From: Thaumasiovibrio subtropicus
Lineage (GTDB): Bacteria > Pseudomonadota > Gammaproteobacteria > Enterobacterales > Vibrionaceae
DNA length: 64,000 bases
Direction of reading: 5' to 3'
Assembly (NCBI RefSeq): GCF_019703835.1
Contig: NZ_AP023054.1
Coordinates: 2,045,580-2,109,579, forward strand
Within the stretch, counting starts at the first letter, position 1, and each line of letters starts with the position of its first letter. Of this stretch, positions 36,812-45,463 are shown in pieces. Both the position numbers and the translations under genes were made by a program. The notes under the pieces were generated by a model. It did not search any database and was not told the DNA's origin. It was given only the letters and a program-made list of their open reading frames with translations.

Positions 36812-37149
36812 AACTCCCCCAATATCAATGATGAAGCAAAAATTCGGCGCGGATTATCGAGTCTTGAACTGTACTAGAGTCAACAGCGAAAACAAATTTA
36901 TCCTGATATCTATTTTCTATCGTTTACATTCAAGCATGTATTTAAACCAATGAGATCATCAGGTTGTGATCCATGCCCAAAATCATTTGTATTACAAAAA
37001 CAATTTTATTTTCAATAACCTACTTAGAAGATTGCCATTTATCGGAAAAGTTCATTCAGTATTTATTCAGTTTCAGCCGTTAATCTCCATTCGCTGTTCT
37101 CGCTCAGCGCAATTTACCCACCGTGAATTGTTTTACTTTGGAGATAACA
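36812..37149. other. Intergenic region before the outer-membrane protein gene
   Basis: 338 bp, AT-rich, no gene seen; should contain the promoter of the following gene. Confidence 0.5.
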
Positions 37150-38082
37150 ATGAAAAGAACAACTTTATTACCAGTGGCCGCTCTGGTTATGTCAAGTTTT
37201 GCCCAAGCAGGCTTCATCGAGCTCGGTTTTGAGATGGAAGACCATAATTCTGCCCACAGCAGCAGTGATATGTTCATGCCCTATTTAGCGGCGGGTATTC
37301 AACCCTTTGCCGATACTCCTTTGCACGTCCAATTTAAATTCAGTGATAAGCAAGCATCAGAGCAGTCAGGCGCTGAGGGTAATACCTACAGCAATGACCG
37401 TGGTCGTCAAGAGTACATTGTCTTCTACCACTACCAAGTGAACGACCAATTCACATTTTCACCACGCCTTAATATTCGTCACAATGAGTACAGCCATAAC
37501 GATACTCGTGATACAGAGTGGCGTATCTATCCAAACATGACTTACAAGTTAAACGATACCTTTAGTCTTGCGTTAGATGGTTTCATTGCCCCTGTTACGG
37601 CAAAAGACGAATATCGTGGTGTAGAGAAAGAGCCACGCAGCGGTGCCGACCGTCACAGCTATAACGATTACAAGCATGAGTTAGATTTTCGTTTAAACAT
37701 GACGTTTAATGAGTCGCAAAGTGCGCGCATCTCATTCTATAACGAACAGAGTAAAGCAAAAGGTGTCGAGCACACCAATGCACAAGAAACCATGGACGAG
37801 TGGCAGTTGCGTATGATCTATACGCACAACTTTGATCGCTTGTCTATTTCACCGTTTGCGCGTATCAATCTCCATCGCGAATTTGAAAATGGCATGGGTG
37901 AAACCAAGAAAGAAGCGCGCAACCGCTTCGGTGTGTTTGGGGCTTACCAAATGAACAACGATTTTGACTTGGTGTATGAAGTCTATCACCAAAATGAAGA
38001 GCGCAAAGGTTGGGACAATGTGCAAAACGCGACCGATCGCGATCGCATGTTCTACAAACTCGCAGTGAAATATAGTTTTTAA
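37150..38082 (+). CDS. Outer-membrane beta-barrel protein
   Basis: 310 residues from the ATG preceded by GGAG. Signal peptide ending A-Q-A, alternating amphipathic strands throughout and a terminal Phe (L-A-V-K-Y-S-F), the signal for BAM-dependent insertion. The strand pattern (…F-T-F-S-P-R-L-N-I-R-H-N-E-Y…) resembles KdgM-type oligosaccharide channels, but I cannot confirm the family. Monocistronic with its own terminator. Confidence 0.7.
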   Translation: MKRTTLLPVAALVMSSFAQAGFIELGFEMEDHNSAHSSSDMFMPYLAAGIQPFADTPLHVQFKFSDKQASEQSGAEGNTYSNDRGRQEYIVFYHYQVNDQFTFSPRLNIRHNEYSHNDTRDTEWRIYPNMTYKLNDTFSLALDGFIAPVTAKDEYRGVEKEPRSGADRHSYNDYKHELDFRLNMTFNESQSARISFYNEQSKAKGVEHTNAQETMDEWQLRMIYTHNFDRLSISPFARINLHREFENGMGETKKEARNRFGVFGAYQMNNDFDLVYEVYHQNEERKGWDNVQNATDRDRMFYKLAVKYSF

Positions 38083-38105
38083 CTGAGCCTAACGCGTGAA
38101 CGTAA

Positions 38106-38130
38106 AAAGGGAGACCGACCGTCTCCCTTT
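38106..38130. terminator. Terminator of the barrel-protein gene
   Basis: AAAGGGAGAC / GTCTCCCTTT with a 5 nt loop, 23 bp after the stop. Confidence 0.75.
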
Positions 38131-38143
38131 GATAACATTGCTA

Positions 38144-38404
38144 TACTCAAGCCTCCTCAAGATGCTTGTTCAGCGAGAGTTTCTAGGTTTGCCATCGAGG
38201 CACTGCTTTGAAGGTCTAGTAGACTAAATCAAAAAGCAGTAACAAAGGTGGCGAGCCTAGAAAACTCGCCCTTCGGGAAGCGACTAGCGCCCCGATTTCT
38301 GCGTTAAAGGCGCTCGAAAGGGGAAAGCCATTCCTTCACACCTTTGCCTTGAACTCGAACCGCTAGTCTGCTTCTGAATCCTGCATTTTGAGGTGGCTTG
38401 AGTA
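38144..38404. mobile_element. MITE copy 3 (261 bp), intergenic
   Basis: TACTCAAGCCTCCTCAAGAT… to …AGGTGGCTTGAGTA with TA on both sides (38142-38143, 38405-38406). Almost the same sequence as copies 2 and 4. Ends 6 bp from the DoxX stop codon, so it may supply that gene's 3' structure. Confidence 0.93.
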
Positions 38405-38410
38405 TACAAC

Positions 38411-38854
38411 TTAACGTATTAACTTACGCGCAAGGATACAATCCAATGAGGTTTTTCCGGAGCCAGCAACAGCAAAGTAAGTGAAGACGGACAGCAGTAC
38501 CCATTGATATTCAAGACCACCACTCAAAGAGTTTAGTCCTGCACTGAATCCTCCCATCGTCATAATCGCGACCACCATGCACACCGCTAATCCTAATGAA
38601 GCCAAACGCGTTGCTAAACCTAACATCAATGCAAGACCGCCAAAGAACTCAGTAATTGCCGCTAAGTAAGCGCCAAGCACTGGAAAAGGTACTCCCTTCA
38701 TTTCTAAGAAAGGCACAAGACCCATCGGATTCTGTAGTTTATTGAAACCGTGGTAAAGCATAATGAAACCGACCATTAGGCGGAAAATAAGCTCTAAATG
38801 ATTGTTTTCTGATACTGAGAGTAACTTTTGAAGCATCATATCTTTCATATTCAT
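38411..38854 (-). CDS. DoxX-family membrane protein
   Basis: 147 residues with four membrane helices. The first contains F-R-L-M-V-G-F-I-M-L-Y-H-G-F-N-K-L and the second A-A-I-T-E-F-F-G-G-L-A-L-M-L-G, matching DoxX. The family's role is loosely tied to oxidative or sulfur metabolism; function is uncertain. Only 6 bp after the porin gene, hence probably co-transcribed. AGGAT before the ATG. Confidence 0.82.
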   Translation of the reverse strand: MNMKDMMLQKLLSVSENNHLELIFRLMVGFIMLYHGFNKLQNPMGLVPFLEMKGVPFPVLGAYLAAITEFFGGLALMLGLATRLASLGLAVCMVVAIMTMGGFSAGLNSLSGGLEYQWVLLSVFTYFAVAGSGKTSLDCILARKLIR

Positions 38855-38860
38855 TATCCT

Positions 38861-39883
38861 TTAAAACGTCCACTCAAGGCCAAATACATGGGTGTCTTCT
38901 AGGGTATTTGAGTCACCGCCGTTCGATAGGCGACCTTCTACAAACATACCCAGTGTTTTTGAAATACTGTAATGCACGCCATAGCCCGTAAAGCGCTCGT
39001 TTTGTGTACCCCAACCACCATAAATTTGCGCGTGATGGGCAACAAATTTTAGATCTTGGCTATAGGTGTACTCAACAACCACATCCCAAGTTGTGCTTTT
39101 TAAATTCGCTGACTTACCGTTGTCATTGAGGTCAGACTTGGCAATCGTACCGCCCACATACCAAGCACCTTTACGATAATTCGCACCAAGGTTGTGTGTC
39201 GCATCGCCTTTATCTTTATACAGCGCACCGTTTGGCCCGAACAAACCCGCGTCGTGATAGGCGTAACCGACACCAAAACCTTCGCCAAAGAAAGGCGATG
39301 CACCATAAGTCACCGTGAATGCGTTACCATTAGTGGTAAAGGCATCGTCTTTATAATCGAACTTGCGGCGTTTTTCAGACAGCTCTGTCGAGGCAACAAT
39401 GCCCCATTTACCAAACTGGTTCTTATAGATGAGTGTGTCTCGATTACGCCACGTTGCTTGCCCTGCCAAGACGTCTTGAAAGCCGAGGTACTTCATTTTT
39501 AAAATAGGCATGTGTGCGTATGACGCACCCCAGTCTTTACCAAACCATAGTCGACCATAAGTATCATGCTCAACACCGATATATTGGTAGCGCTTTCGCA
39601 GCTCACCATTTTTAATCTCAGTGCCTTCTTTTAAATTCAGGAAATTGAGATCATATTCAGTACGGCCGAAAATTTTTAACTCATCATTAATGGGGTAATG
39701 TGCCAAACCATTAATTCGCACTTTCGCTTCAATTGGGTTACCCTTTTGAGCGCCTTCCGCTAACGGCCCACCATTTGTTTGATATGCACCAGCTAAACCT
39801 TTCAGTTCAATGTAATCATTAATTTGGGCAGCATTAACCCCTGACGCAACGCACAATGCCGTCAGTACTACGCACTTTTTCAT
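38861..39883 (-). CDS. General porin (Gram-negative porin family)
   Basis: 340 residues. Signal peptide M-K-K-C-V-V-L-T-A-L-C-V-A-S-G-V-N-A, many amphipathic strands, P-F-F-G-E-G-F-G-V-G-Y-A-Y, and a terminal Phe (F-G-L-E-W-T-F). Its R-L-W-F-G-K-D-W-G segment resembles the region before the eyelet loop of trimeric porins. GAGGA precedes the ATG. Pairs with DoxX downstream; a MarR gene lies upstream on the same strand. Confidence 0.83.
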   Translation of the reverse strand: MKKCVVLTALCVASGVNAAQINDYIELKGLAGAYQTNGGPLAEGAQKGNPIEAKVRINGLAHYPINDELKIFGRTEYDLNFLNLKEGTEIKNGELRKRYQYIGVEHDTYGRLWFGKDWGASYAHMPILKMKYLGFQDVLAGQATWRNRDTLIYKNQFGKWGIVASTELSEKRRKFDYKDDAFTTNGNAFTVTYGASPFFGEGFGVGYAYHDAGLFGPNGALYKDKGDATHNLGANYRKGAWYVGGTIAKSDLNDNGKSANLKSTTWDVVVEYTYSQDLKFVAHHAQIYGGWGTQNERFTGYGVHYSISKTLGMFVEGRLSNGGDSNTLEDTHVFGLEWTF

Positions 39884-40077
39884 AAGTCCTCAGAACAACG
39901 AGTTAGTTATTAATTTATTTCCAATAAGATTAATTCAATCCAAACAATTAATACGCTTTGGCACTTATCAAATAGCGTTAATCGTCTGAATAAGCACTCA
40001 CCAGATAACTGGCGAATGTTATTATTTTAAATAGACCTGATAGAACAGTTATTATTTACAGCACTTTAAAACAAAGG

Positions 40078-40548
40078 TCATCGATTTACTTTTTTCGCTA
40101 TTTTATTTAGCAAACTATTGAGCGTTGATATCTCATCACCATTCAACCCTTCTAACCATTCAGCTTGCAATGCTTGCATGATCACATTGCCTGACGTTCG
40201 GGTTTCTTCACCAAACTCAGTTAACGAAAGCAGTTTCGTTTTTTGATTATTTTCATCTTTCGTCACGACGATCAATTCACGTTTAATCAAATTATCGACC
40301 AATCGCTTCATCGTGCTGCGCTCAGTGAGCAACGCATCCGCTAACTTTTGCTGGCTTATAGGCTGAAACGTGGCAATCATCTCCATCGCCTTTTGCATCT
40401 CAGTCGTAATGTCATGGTGCTGCATTAACCGACGATGCCCCTCATTTCTGAAGTGACGATGTACCACCCCCATGTGAAAAAAGGGTGACGACTCAAACTT
40501 CGGGATTGAACGAGTACATGTCGGTTTCACTGCTTTGTCATCAGACAT
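40078..40548 (-). CDS. MarR-family transcriptional regulator
   Basis: 156 residues. Winged HTH: I-S-Q-Q-K-L-A-D-A-L-L-T-E-R-S-T-M-K-R-L-V (recognition region about 81-101), then wing V-T-K-D-E-N-N-Q-K-T-K-L-L-S-L-T-E-F-G, as in MarR proteins. GGAG 8 nt before the ATG. A perfect palindrome 84-99 bp upstream suggests autoregulation; the porin-DoxX pair downstream may be a target. Confidence 0.85.
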   Translation of the reverse strand: MSDDKAVKPTCTRSIPKFESSPFFHMGVVHRHFRNEGHRRLMQHHDITTEMQKAMEMIATFQPISQQKLADALLTERSTMKRLVDNLIKRELIVVTKDENNQKTKLLSLTEFGEETRTSGNVIMQALQAEWLEGLNGDEISTLNSLLNKIAKKVNR

Positions 40549-40631
40549 CTTAATAACTCCTCGAATATCTCAACATGTACTTTATCACAAAACCTTGTTG
40601 TACCTGCATCAATTGAAGTGTCGCAAATTTG

Positions 40632-40647
40632 TGTTGTAGATACAACA
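40632..40647. promoter_or_regulatory. Probable MarR operator
   Basis: TGTTGTAGATACAACA is a perfect palindrome in the promoter region of the MarR gene. A second, partial TTGTTGTA lies at about 40595-40602, the usual pattern of a main and an auxiliary operator. Confidence 0.55.
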
Positions 40648-40802
40648 AAAAGCTGTATCGATAGTTTAGTTAGTATTGCTAATTGTAAAAAGCAGGAAAT
40701 AGCAGGCAGGGAAATGTCCTATTTATCAGACAATTATCTAGATAGGCAGCGGAGGATTCACCTAAGCGATTCGAATGTTATAAGGTCGATTGTAGAGGAA
40801 TA

Positions 40803-40831
40803 TACTCAAGCCACCTGAAGATGCTTGAGTA
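40803..40831. mobile_element. 29 bp MITE remnant (fused ends)
   Basis: TACTCAAGCCACCTGAAGAT then GCTTGAGTA, bounded by TA on both sides (40801-40802, 40832-40833). The left terminal repeat runs directly into the last bases of the right one, so the whole interior is missing. Confidence 0.75.
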
Positions 40832-40854
40832 TAAGACACCTTTAAGGTGCCTTA
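40832..40854 (-). terminator. Hairpin after the FMN reductase gene
   Basis: TAAGACACCT / AGGTGCCTTA, nine of ten pairs, 16 bp downstream of the reductase stop on the minus strand. Weak T-run. Confidence 0.5.
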
Positions 40855-40869
40855 TGTTATACAAGATAG

Positions 40870-41463
40870 CTACATGCCATACTGAAAAGGCTTTCCCGCT
40901 TGTAACATGTCGCGATGCACAGGGGCTAACGCACTCGCATAGGTGGCGAGTAACTCGAGTGTGTATTCCGCGCGTGCCGCGAATCGTTCATCTGAGCAAA
41001 CTTGCTCTTCCGTAATCAGTTTATCTGACTCTCTGAAAATAAGATGATCTGGCAAATAGCAGACATGATTATTTTTGCTGCCCGTCATTCTAAGCTCACT
41101 GATCGGGTAGACGCCATTTTGACTGACTGACACACTCGCGAGTAATGCGGGTTTATGCGCGAGCTCGTCTGCTGTGGTAAGCAACAAGAAGTTCTTCAAC
41201 GCTGGGGTTGCCATGCCGTGCCATTCTGGCGTGATGAAAATAAACGCGTCGGACGACTTCAATAGCTCAGACACAGGCTTCCATTGATCCCACTCCGCTG
41301 TCCCTTGCCAAACCCCCTCATTCCAGAGTGGCAGCTTCAAATCATTCAGATCCAACACATTCACCTCAGAAAAATGTGGCTGACTCAGTTTTTGTAGATA
41401 TCTGGCGACATTGAGGCTCTGTGAGTTGGCGCGCTGGCTACCTGCGACAATCGTTATATTCAT
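40870..41463 (-). CDS. NADPH-dependent FMN reductase-family protein
   Basis: 197 residues from the ATG preceded by AAGGGAAGAG; an upstream in-frame start would run through the promoter repeats. Flavodoxin-like fold: I-V-A-G-S-Q-R-A-N-S-Q-S phosphate loop at residues 5-16, then F-I-F-I-T-P-E-W-H-G-M-A-T-P-A-L-K-N-F as the flavin-contacting motif. Likely reduces FMN, quinones or azo or chromate substrates using NAD(P)H. Expression may respond to the paired repeats upstream. Confidence 0.85.
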   Translation of the reverse strand: MNITIVAGSQRANSQSLNVARYLQKLSQPHFSEVNVLDLNDLKLPLWNEGVWQGTAEWDQWKPVSELLKSSDAFIFITPEWHGMATPALKNFLLLTTADELAHKPALLASVSVSQNGVYPISELRMTGSKNNHVCYLPDHLIFRESDKLITEEQVCSDERFAARAEYTLELLATYASALAPVHRDMLQAGKPFQYGM

Positions 41464-41508
41464 TTCTCTTCCCTTATCGTTGACATTGAAACAAGCCGCC
41501 CCCACTAA

Positions 41509-41580
41509 AGTATCTTTACGTGAAGACAAATACACCTTAACCAATCACATACACTTACGTCAAGTATCTTTATGTGGAGA
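41509..41580. promoter_or_regulatory. Paired 18 bp repeats upstream of the FMN reductase
   Basis: AGTATCTTTACGTGAAGA (41509-41526) and AGTATCTTTATGTGGAGA (41563-41580) agree at 16 of 18 positions, 54 bp apart, and each is partly palindromic (ATCT…AGAT-like arms in the second). They probably bind a MarR- or ArsR-type redox regulator. Confidence 0.45.
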
Positions 41581-41582
41581 TA

Positions 41583-41945
41583 TAATGTTCATCAGTTCAA
41601 TCTGATGATGAAATACACATCGACATCCTAAGCGGAGAAAAGGAACTTCATTGTTATATTTTGTAATTCATGGACTTATGCTCAGGATCTTTCTAAGGGA
41701 TTTGTTCAGTGCGCATGTCTACACCAGTGAGAAAGCGTGCGACTCGCCATCAATCAAAAGGCTATCAACGGGATAAGGATGATAGAAAACAACACACATA
41801 TAGTGTTGTTTTTTGGGCTACTTTATAGCGTTAACTATGGCGACAAAGCTAGCTGAGTAGTAAAATCATTCATCAAATCTATTACTCTTCGTGCAATCAG
41901 CTCACACGATATTCATTCTGTGTGGCGGCTTAGGGAAAAGCGTCA
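41583..41945. other. Intergenic region with an orphan terminator
   Basis: No supported protein gene. It contains the hairpin at 41786-41814 and promoter DNA for the kinase gene at 41946. Confidence 0.4.
41786..41814. terminator. Orphan rho-independent terminator
   Basis: AAAACAACAC / GTGTTGTTTT with a 7 nt loop and T-run on the plus strand (A-run on the other side, so it may act both ways). No gene on either strand ends before it, which hints at a short RNA. Confidence 0.5.
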
Positions 41946-43715
41946 ATGAATCACTCCTCCTACTTTGTGCAAGCATGGCATAAAGTGAGCCTTTTCATGT
42001 CTTCACTGAAGCGTGCTCGGCCTGCGCATTTCTACACCCGTTTACTGCTCAGCCTGAATGCACTGACGAGTCTCTCCGCCTTGGCGCATCCGACCATCAT
42101 CGTTGGCGGTGACCACAATTATCCGCCCTATGAGTTTATCAATGCCCAGGGGGAGCCCGATGGCTATAATGTTGATCTGACGCGCGCAGTCGCTGAAGTG
42201 ATGGGTATGCACGTCACTATTCAGCTTGAATCTTGGGACGCCGCTCGCGCCAAGCTGCTCCATAATGAGATTGACGTACTGCAAGGGATGTCTTATTCGC
42301 GTGATCGCGCCCTCGATTTCGACTTCTCGCCTGCGCATGCCATTATTCATCAATCGATTTTTGCGCGGAAAGGGACAGAGAGTGTCGAAAACTTATCTGA
42401 GCTCACCGGCAAAGACGTCATCGTTCAATCCGATGGGATCATGCATGATCTCATCCGCCAGCAGAACCTGCACGCTAACCTCATTCTGGTGGATACCCAT
42501 GCCAACGCCTTAAGACTACTCGCGTCTGGTAAGCATGACTTTGCACTGGTCGCAAACCTGCCCGGCTTGTATCTCGGGAAAGAACTCGACTTAACCAATA
42601 TCATTCCGGTGGGAAAACCCTTTGGCGCACAACGCTATGGCTTTGCGGTAAAAAAAGGCAACGATGCCTTACTCGCGCAGTTCAGCGAGGGGCTTGCTAT
42701 CGTCATTAATACCGGGCGACAACAAGCAATCTACGACAAATGGTTTAGCCAGTTGGAGGATCCAAGACATCTCTCCAAAGATACCCTGTTCGCTTTTCTG
42801 GCTGCCGCGGTCTTGCTCCTTGCTGTGCTCGGGATGATCGTGGTGTGGAACCGCACCTTACAGCAACAAGTCGCCGCAAGAACACAAGAAATCGAAGCGC
42901 AACAGCAGCAGCTCATTCAAGCGGATAAGCTTTCCTCTCTGGGTATTTTAGTCTCTGGCGTTGCCCATGAGATCAATAATCCAACCAGCTTACTCATGCT
43001 CAACTTACCCTTGTTTAAGGATATCTACGGCGATATTTCACCCATCTTAGAGCAACATTATCAAACCCACGGTGATTTTCGCATGGGCGGACTTTCGTAC
43101 AGTAGAATGCGCGAAGATGCGCCACTTTTAATCGACGATATGCTCGCAGGAACCCAGCGCATTCGGCGAATTGTTGAAGACTTGCGCGATTTCGCCCGCA
43201 AAGACTCATCGGCAATGGATGAAGAGGTCGATATCAATGAAGTGGTACAAGCCGCCATTCGTATTCTCGATAACACGATTAAGAAATCAACCCAGCACTT
43301 TATCGTCGATGACGGTCAATCCCTGCCCCTCATTCAAGGCAATGCACAGCGTATTGAACAAGTCATCATTAACTTATTACTCAATGCTTGTCAGGCGCTC
43401 ACATCAACCGAGCAATGTGTTTGGCTATCCACGCAATTCAGTTTTGAGCAGCAAGCGATACTTGTCCAAATTCGTGACGAGGGCGTTGGTATCGATAAAG
43501 AAAATCTGACTCGTCTCACTGACCCCTTTTTTACCACTAAGCGGGAAAGTGGTGGCACAGGGCTAGGGCTTTCTGTTTCCATGAACATTATCGAGCAACA
43601 TCAAGGTACCCTCACCTTCCACTCTCATCCAGGTGAAGGCACAACAGCAACGATTCGATTACCCCTCAATTTAGCGGTTCCACCAGCAGTATCCGCTTTA
43701 GGAAGTCACACATGA
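41946..43715 (+). CDS. Sensor histidine kinase with periplasmic amino-acid-binding domain
   Basis: 589 residues. Signal or anchor up to about residue 48, a solute-binding (PBPb/SBP_bac_3) domain 50-270 with G-G-D-H-N-Y-P-P-Y-E-F and D-G-Y-N-V-D-L, a membrane helix 281-301, a short coiled coil, HisKA with His341 in S-G-V-A-H-E-I-N-N-P-T, and HATPase ending G-T-G-L-G-L-S-V-S. A DctB/BvgS-like design in which ligand binding outside drives phosphorylation inside. Overlaps the response regulator start by 4 nt (ATGA). The symporter gene downstream probably transports the sensed ligand. Confidence 0.9.
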   Translation: MNHSSYFVQAWHKVSLFMSSLKRARPAHFYTRLLLSLNALTSLSALAHPTIIVGGDHNYPPYEFINAQGEPDGYNVDLTRAVAEVMGMHVTIQLESWDAARAKLLHNEIDVLQGMSYSRDRALDFDFSPAHAIIHQSIFARKGTESVENLSELTGKDVIVQSDGIMHDLIRQQNLHANLILVDTHANALRLLASGKHDFALVANLPGLYLGKELDLTNIIPVGKPFGAQRYGFAVKKGNDALLAQFSEGLAIVINTGRQQAIYDKWFSQLEDPRHLSKDTLFAFLAAAVLLLAVLGMIVVWNRTLQQQVAARTQEIEAQQQQLIQADKLSSLGILVSGVAHEINNPTSLLMLNLPLFKDIYGDISPILEQHYQTHGDFRMGGLSYSRMREDAPLLIDDMLAGTQRIRRIVEDLRDFARKDSSAMDEEVDINEVVQAAIRILDNTIKKSTQHFIVDDGQSLPLIQGNAQRIEQVIINLLLNACQALTSTEQCVWLSTQFSFEQQAILVQIRDEGVGIDKENLTRLTDPFFTTKRESGGTGLGLSVSMNIIEQHQGTLTFHSHPGEGTTATIRLPLNLAVPPAVSALGSHT

Positions 43716-45112
43716 ACCAAGATAGATATCCCTCGTTTGGTATTCTTTTGATAGACGATGAGGCCGCGTTCTTGCGCAGTATGTCTATCACGTTGGAACG
43801 GAATGGATTCAATCATATTTACACCTGCCAGGACGAACGTGATGCGCATGCGATGCTACGTTCACTGCCTATTGGGCTGGTGTTGCTCGACTTAACAATG
43901 CCGTATCACTCAGGGCGCGAGATGCTCTCAACCATTACTCAAGAGTTTCCTGATGTCGGGGTGATTATGTTGAGTGGGTTAAATCAAGTGGAAACCGCTG
44001 TCGAGTGCATTCAAGAAGGCGCATTTGACTATTTCGTCAAAACAACGGAAGAGAGTCGACTCATTGCGGGGATCCGCCGTGCTATTCAAATGCTTGAGCT
44101 TCGGGTAGAAAACCAAGCGATGCGACAGCGCTTTTTTGACGACAAACTGCAGTTTCCCGAGGCTTTCCGACACATCATTACCGATGACAAAGGGATGCAT
44201 TCGATTTTTCGCTACCTAGAGTCCATTTCTCCGAGTCGGCAACCTGTGCTCATCTGTGGTGAAAGTGGCAGTGGCAAAGAGCTCATTGCCCGAGCCATTC
44301 ACGAGTTGAGCCATGTCAAAGGCCCACTTATCAGCGTCAATGCGGCAGGATTAGATGATAACGTTTTTGCCGACACCTTATTCGGTCATAAACGTGGTGC
44401 CTATACGGGTGCCGACCAAGCGCGATCGGGCATGATAGAGAAAGCTGATGGCGGCACACTCTTCCTAGATGAAATAGGCGACCTCAGTATGGCGTCACAA
44501 GTCAAACTGTTGCGCCTATTGCAAGAGGGTGAGTACTACCCCCTCGGTAGCGATACACCAAAACGTATGAATGCGCGTATCGTGGTAGCAACCCATCAAC
44601 GTCTGAACGAAAAAATGGAACACGGTGAGTTTCGTCGCGACCTTTACTATCGCCTCAAGACACATCAGGTCGACGTGCCACCTTTACGCAATCGAAAAGG
44701 CGATATCAGCCTACTGGTCCGCCATTTTATCCATATTGCCGCACTGGAAATGGACAAGCCTGTGCCTACCGTTCCAAAAGAGCTGAGTTTACTGTTAGAA
44801 AACTATCACTTTCCGGGAAATGTGCGCGAGTTGCGCGCACTTGCGTATGATGCAGTAGGCCGGCATCGTTCTAAAATGCTGTCACTAGAAGTGTTCAAAC
44901 AAGTTTTTGACCAAGCCCCAGCCATTACCGCAACCATGAGCACCCACAACCTCTTTTCGGCGTGTGAACACTTGCCAACACTGCAGGAAGCCAGCGAGTT
45001 ACTGGTGGATGAAGCAATGAGTCGCAGCAAAGGAAGTCAGTCTATTGCGGCGAAGTTATTAGGTATCTCGCAACCCGCGCTGAGTAAAAGGCTTAAAAAA
45101 AGAGACACCTAA
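43712..45112 (+). CDS. Sigma54-dependent response regulator (DctD/NtrC type)
   Basis: 466 residues. Receiver with phospho-acceptor Asp60 (V-L-L-D-L-T-M-P) and Lys110; AAA+ domain with Walker A G-E-S-G-S-G-K-E (183-190), sigma54 loop G-A-Y-T-G-A (229-234, the accepted Tyr variant of GAFTGA), Walker B L-F-L-D-E-I-G-D; Fis-type HTH at the C-terminus (S-I-A-A-K-L-L-G-I-S-Q-P-A-L-S). Paired with the kinase just upstream; a -24/-12 promoter with an upstream inverted repeat follows it. Confidence 0.93.
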   Translation: MNQDRYPSFGILLIDDEAAFLRSMSITLERNGFNHIYTCQDERDAHAMLRSLPIGLVLLDLTMPYHSGREMLSTITQEFPDVGVIMLSGLNQVETAVECIQEGAFDYFVKTTEESRLIAGIRRAIQMLELRVENQAMRQRFFDDKLQFPEAFRHIITDDKGMHSIFRYLESISPSRQPVLICGESGSGKELIARAIHELSHVKGPLISVNAAGLDDNVFADTLFGHKRGAYTGADQARSGMIEKADGGTLFLDEIGDLSMASQVKLLRLLQEGEYYPLGSDTPKRMNARIVVATHQRLNEKMEHGEFRRDLYYRLKTHQVDVPPLRNRKGDISLLVRHFIHIAALEMDKPVPTVPKELSLLLENYHFPGNVRELRALAYDAVGRHRSKMLSLEVFKQVFDQAPAITATMSTHNLFSACEHLPTLQEASELLVDEAMSRSKGSQSIAAKLLGISQPALSKRLKKRDT

Positions 45113-45180
45113 CCCCTATAACTTTCATCTGAGCTATAACCAAAGTAATTAGCCTAAATACCCTTATAAATCAACAACTA

Positions 45181-45214
45181 ATGCCGCTTTATGATTTCCA
45201 GACAAAAGCGGCAT
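45181..45214. promoter_or_regulatory. Probable upstream activator site for the response regulator
   Basis: Perfect 10 bp inverted repeat ATGCCGCTTT / AAAGCGGCAT with a 14 bp spacer, centred about 120-130 bp before the -24/-12 promoter, the usual place for an enhancer-binding protein. It lacks a T-run, so a terminator is less likely, although it also lies 68 bp after the regulator stop. Confidence 0.5.
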
Positions 45215-45315
45215 AACCATAGTTATACCCCTTCCCATCTTCTACTACCACATTCATCTCATTTATTCCAAAAATAAAAACAAGCACAACAATAACTTAA
45301 CACGATGTTTCATTT

Positions 45316-45332
45316 TTGGCATTGGTCTTGCT
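45316..45332 (+). promoter_or_regulatory. Sigma54 (-24/-12) promoter of the symporter gene
   Basis: TTGGCATTGGTCTTGCT: GG at 45318-45319 and GC at 45330-45331 have the exact 12 bp register of the TGGCAC-N5-TTGC consensus. 133 bp before the symporter ATG. Confidence 0.75.
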
Positions 45333-45463
45333 TTGTTACGCCAGCAAACCGACAAATTGCTAATAAAAACAATAAGTAAACTTTAGGATTATCAATACAA
45401 CATACCTGTAAAGCGGCTCATAGTTCGCGTTGCAGGTATCCAAGGAAAGAAAAAGGAACGACT

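Noticed and set aside
40618..40818. 66-codon plus-strand frame upstream of the MarR gene
   Set aside because: Its start lies on the MarR operator and its end inside the MITE remnant; no ribosome binding site.
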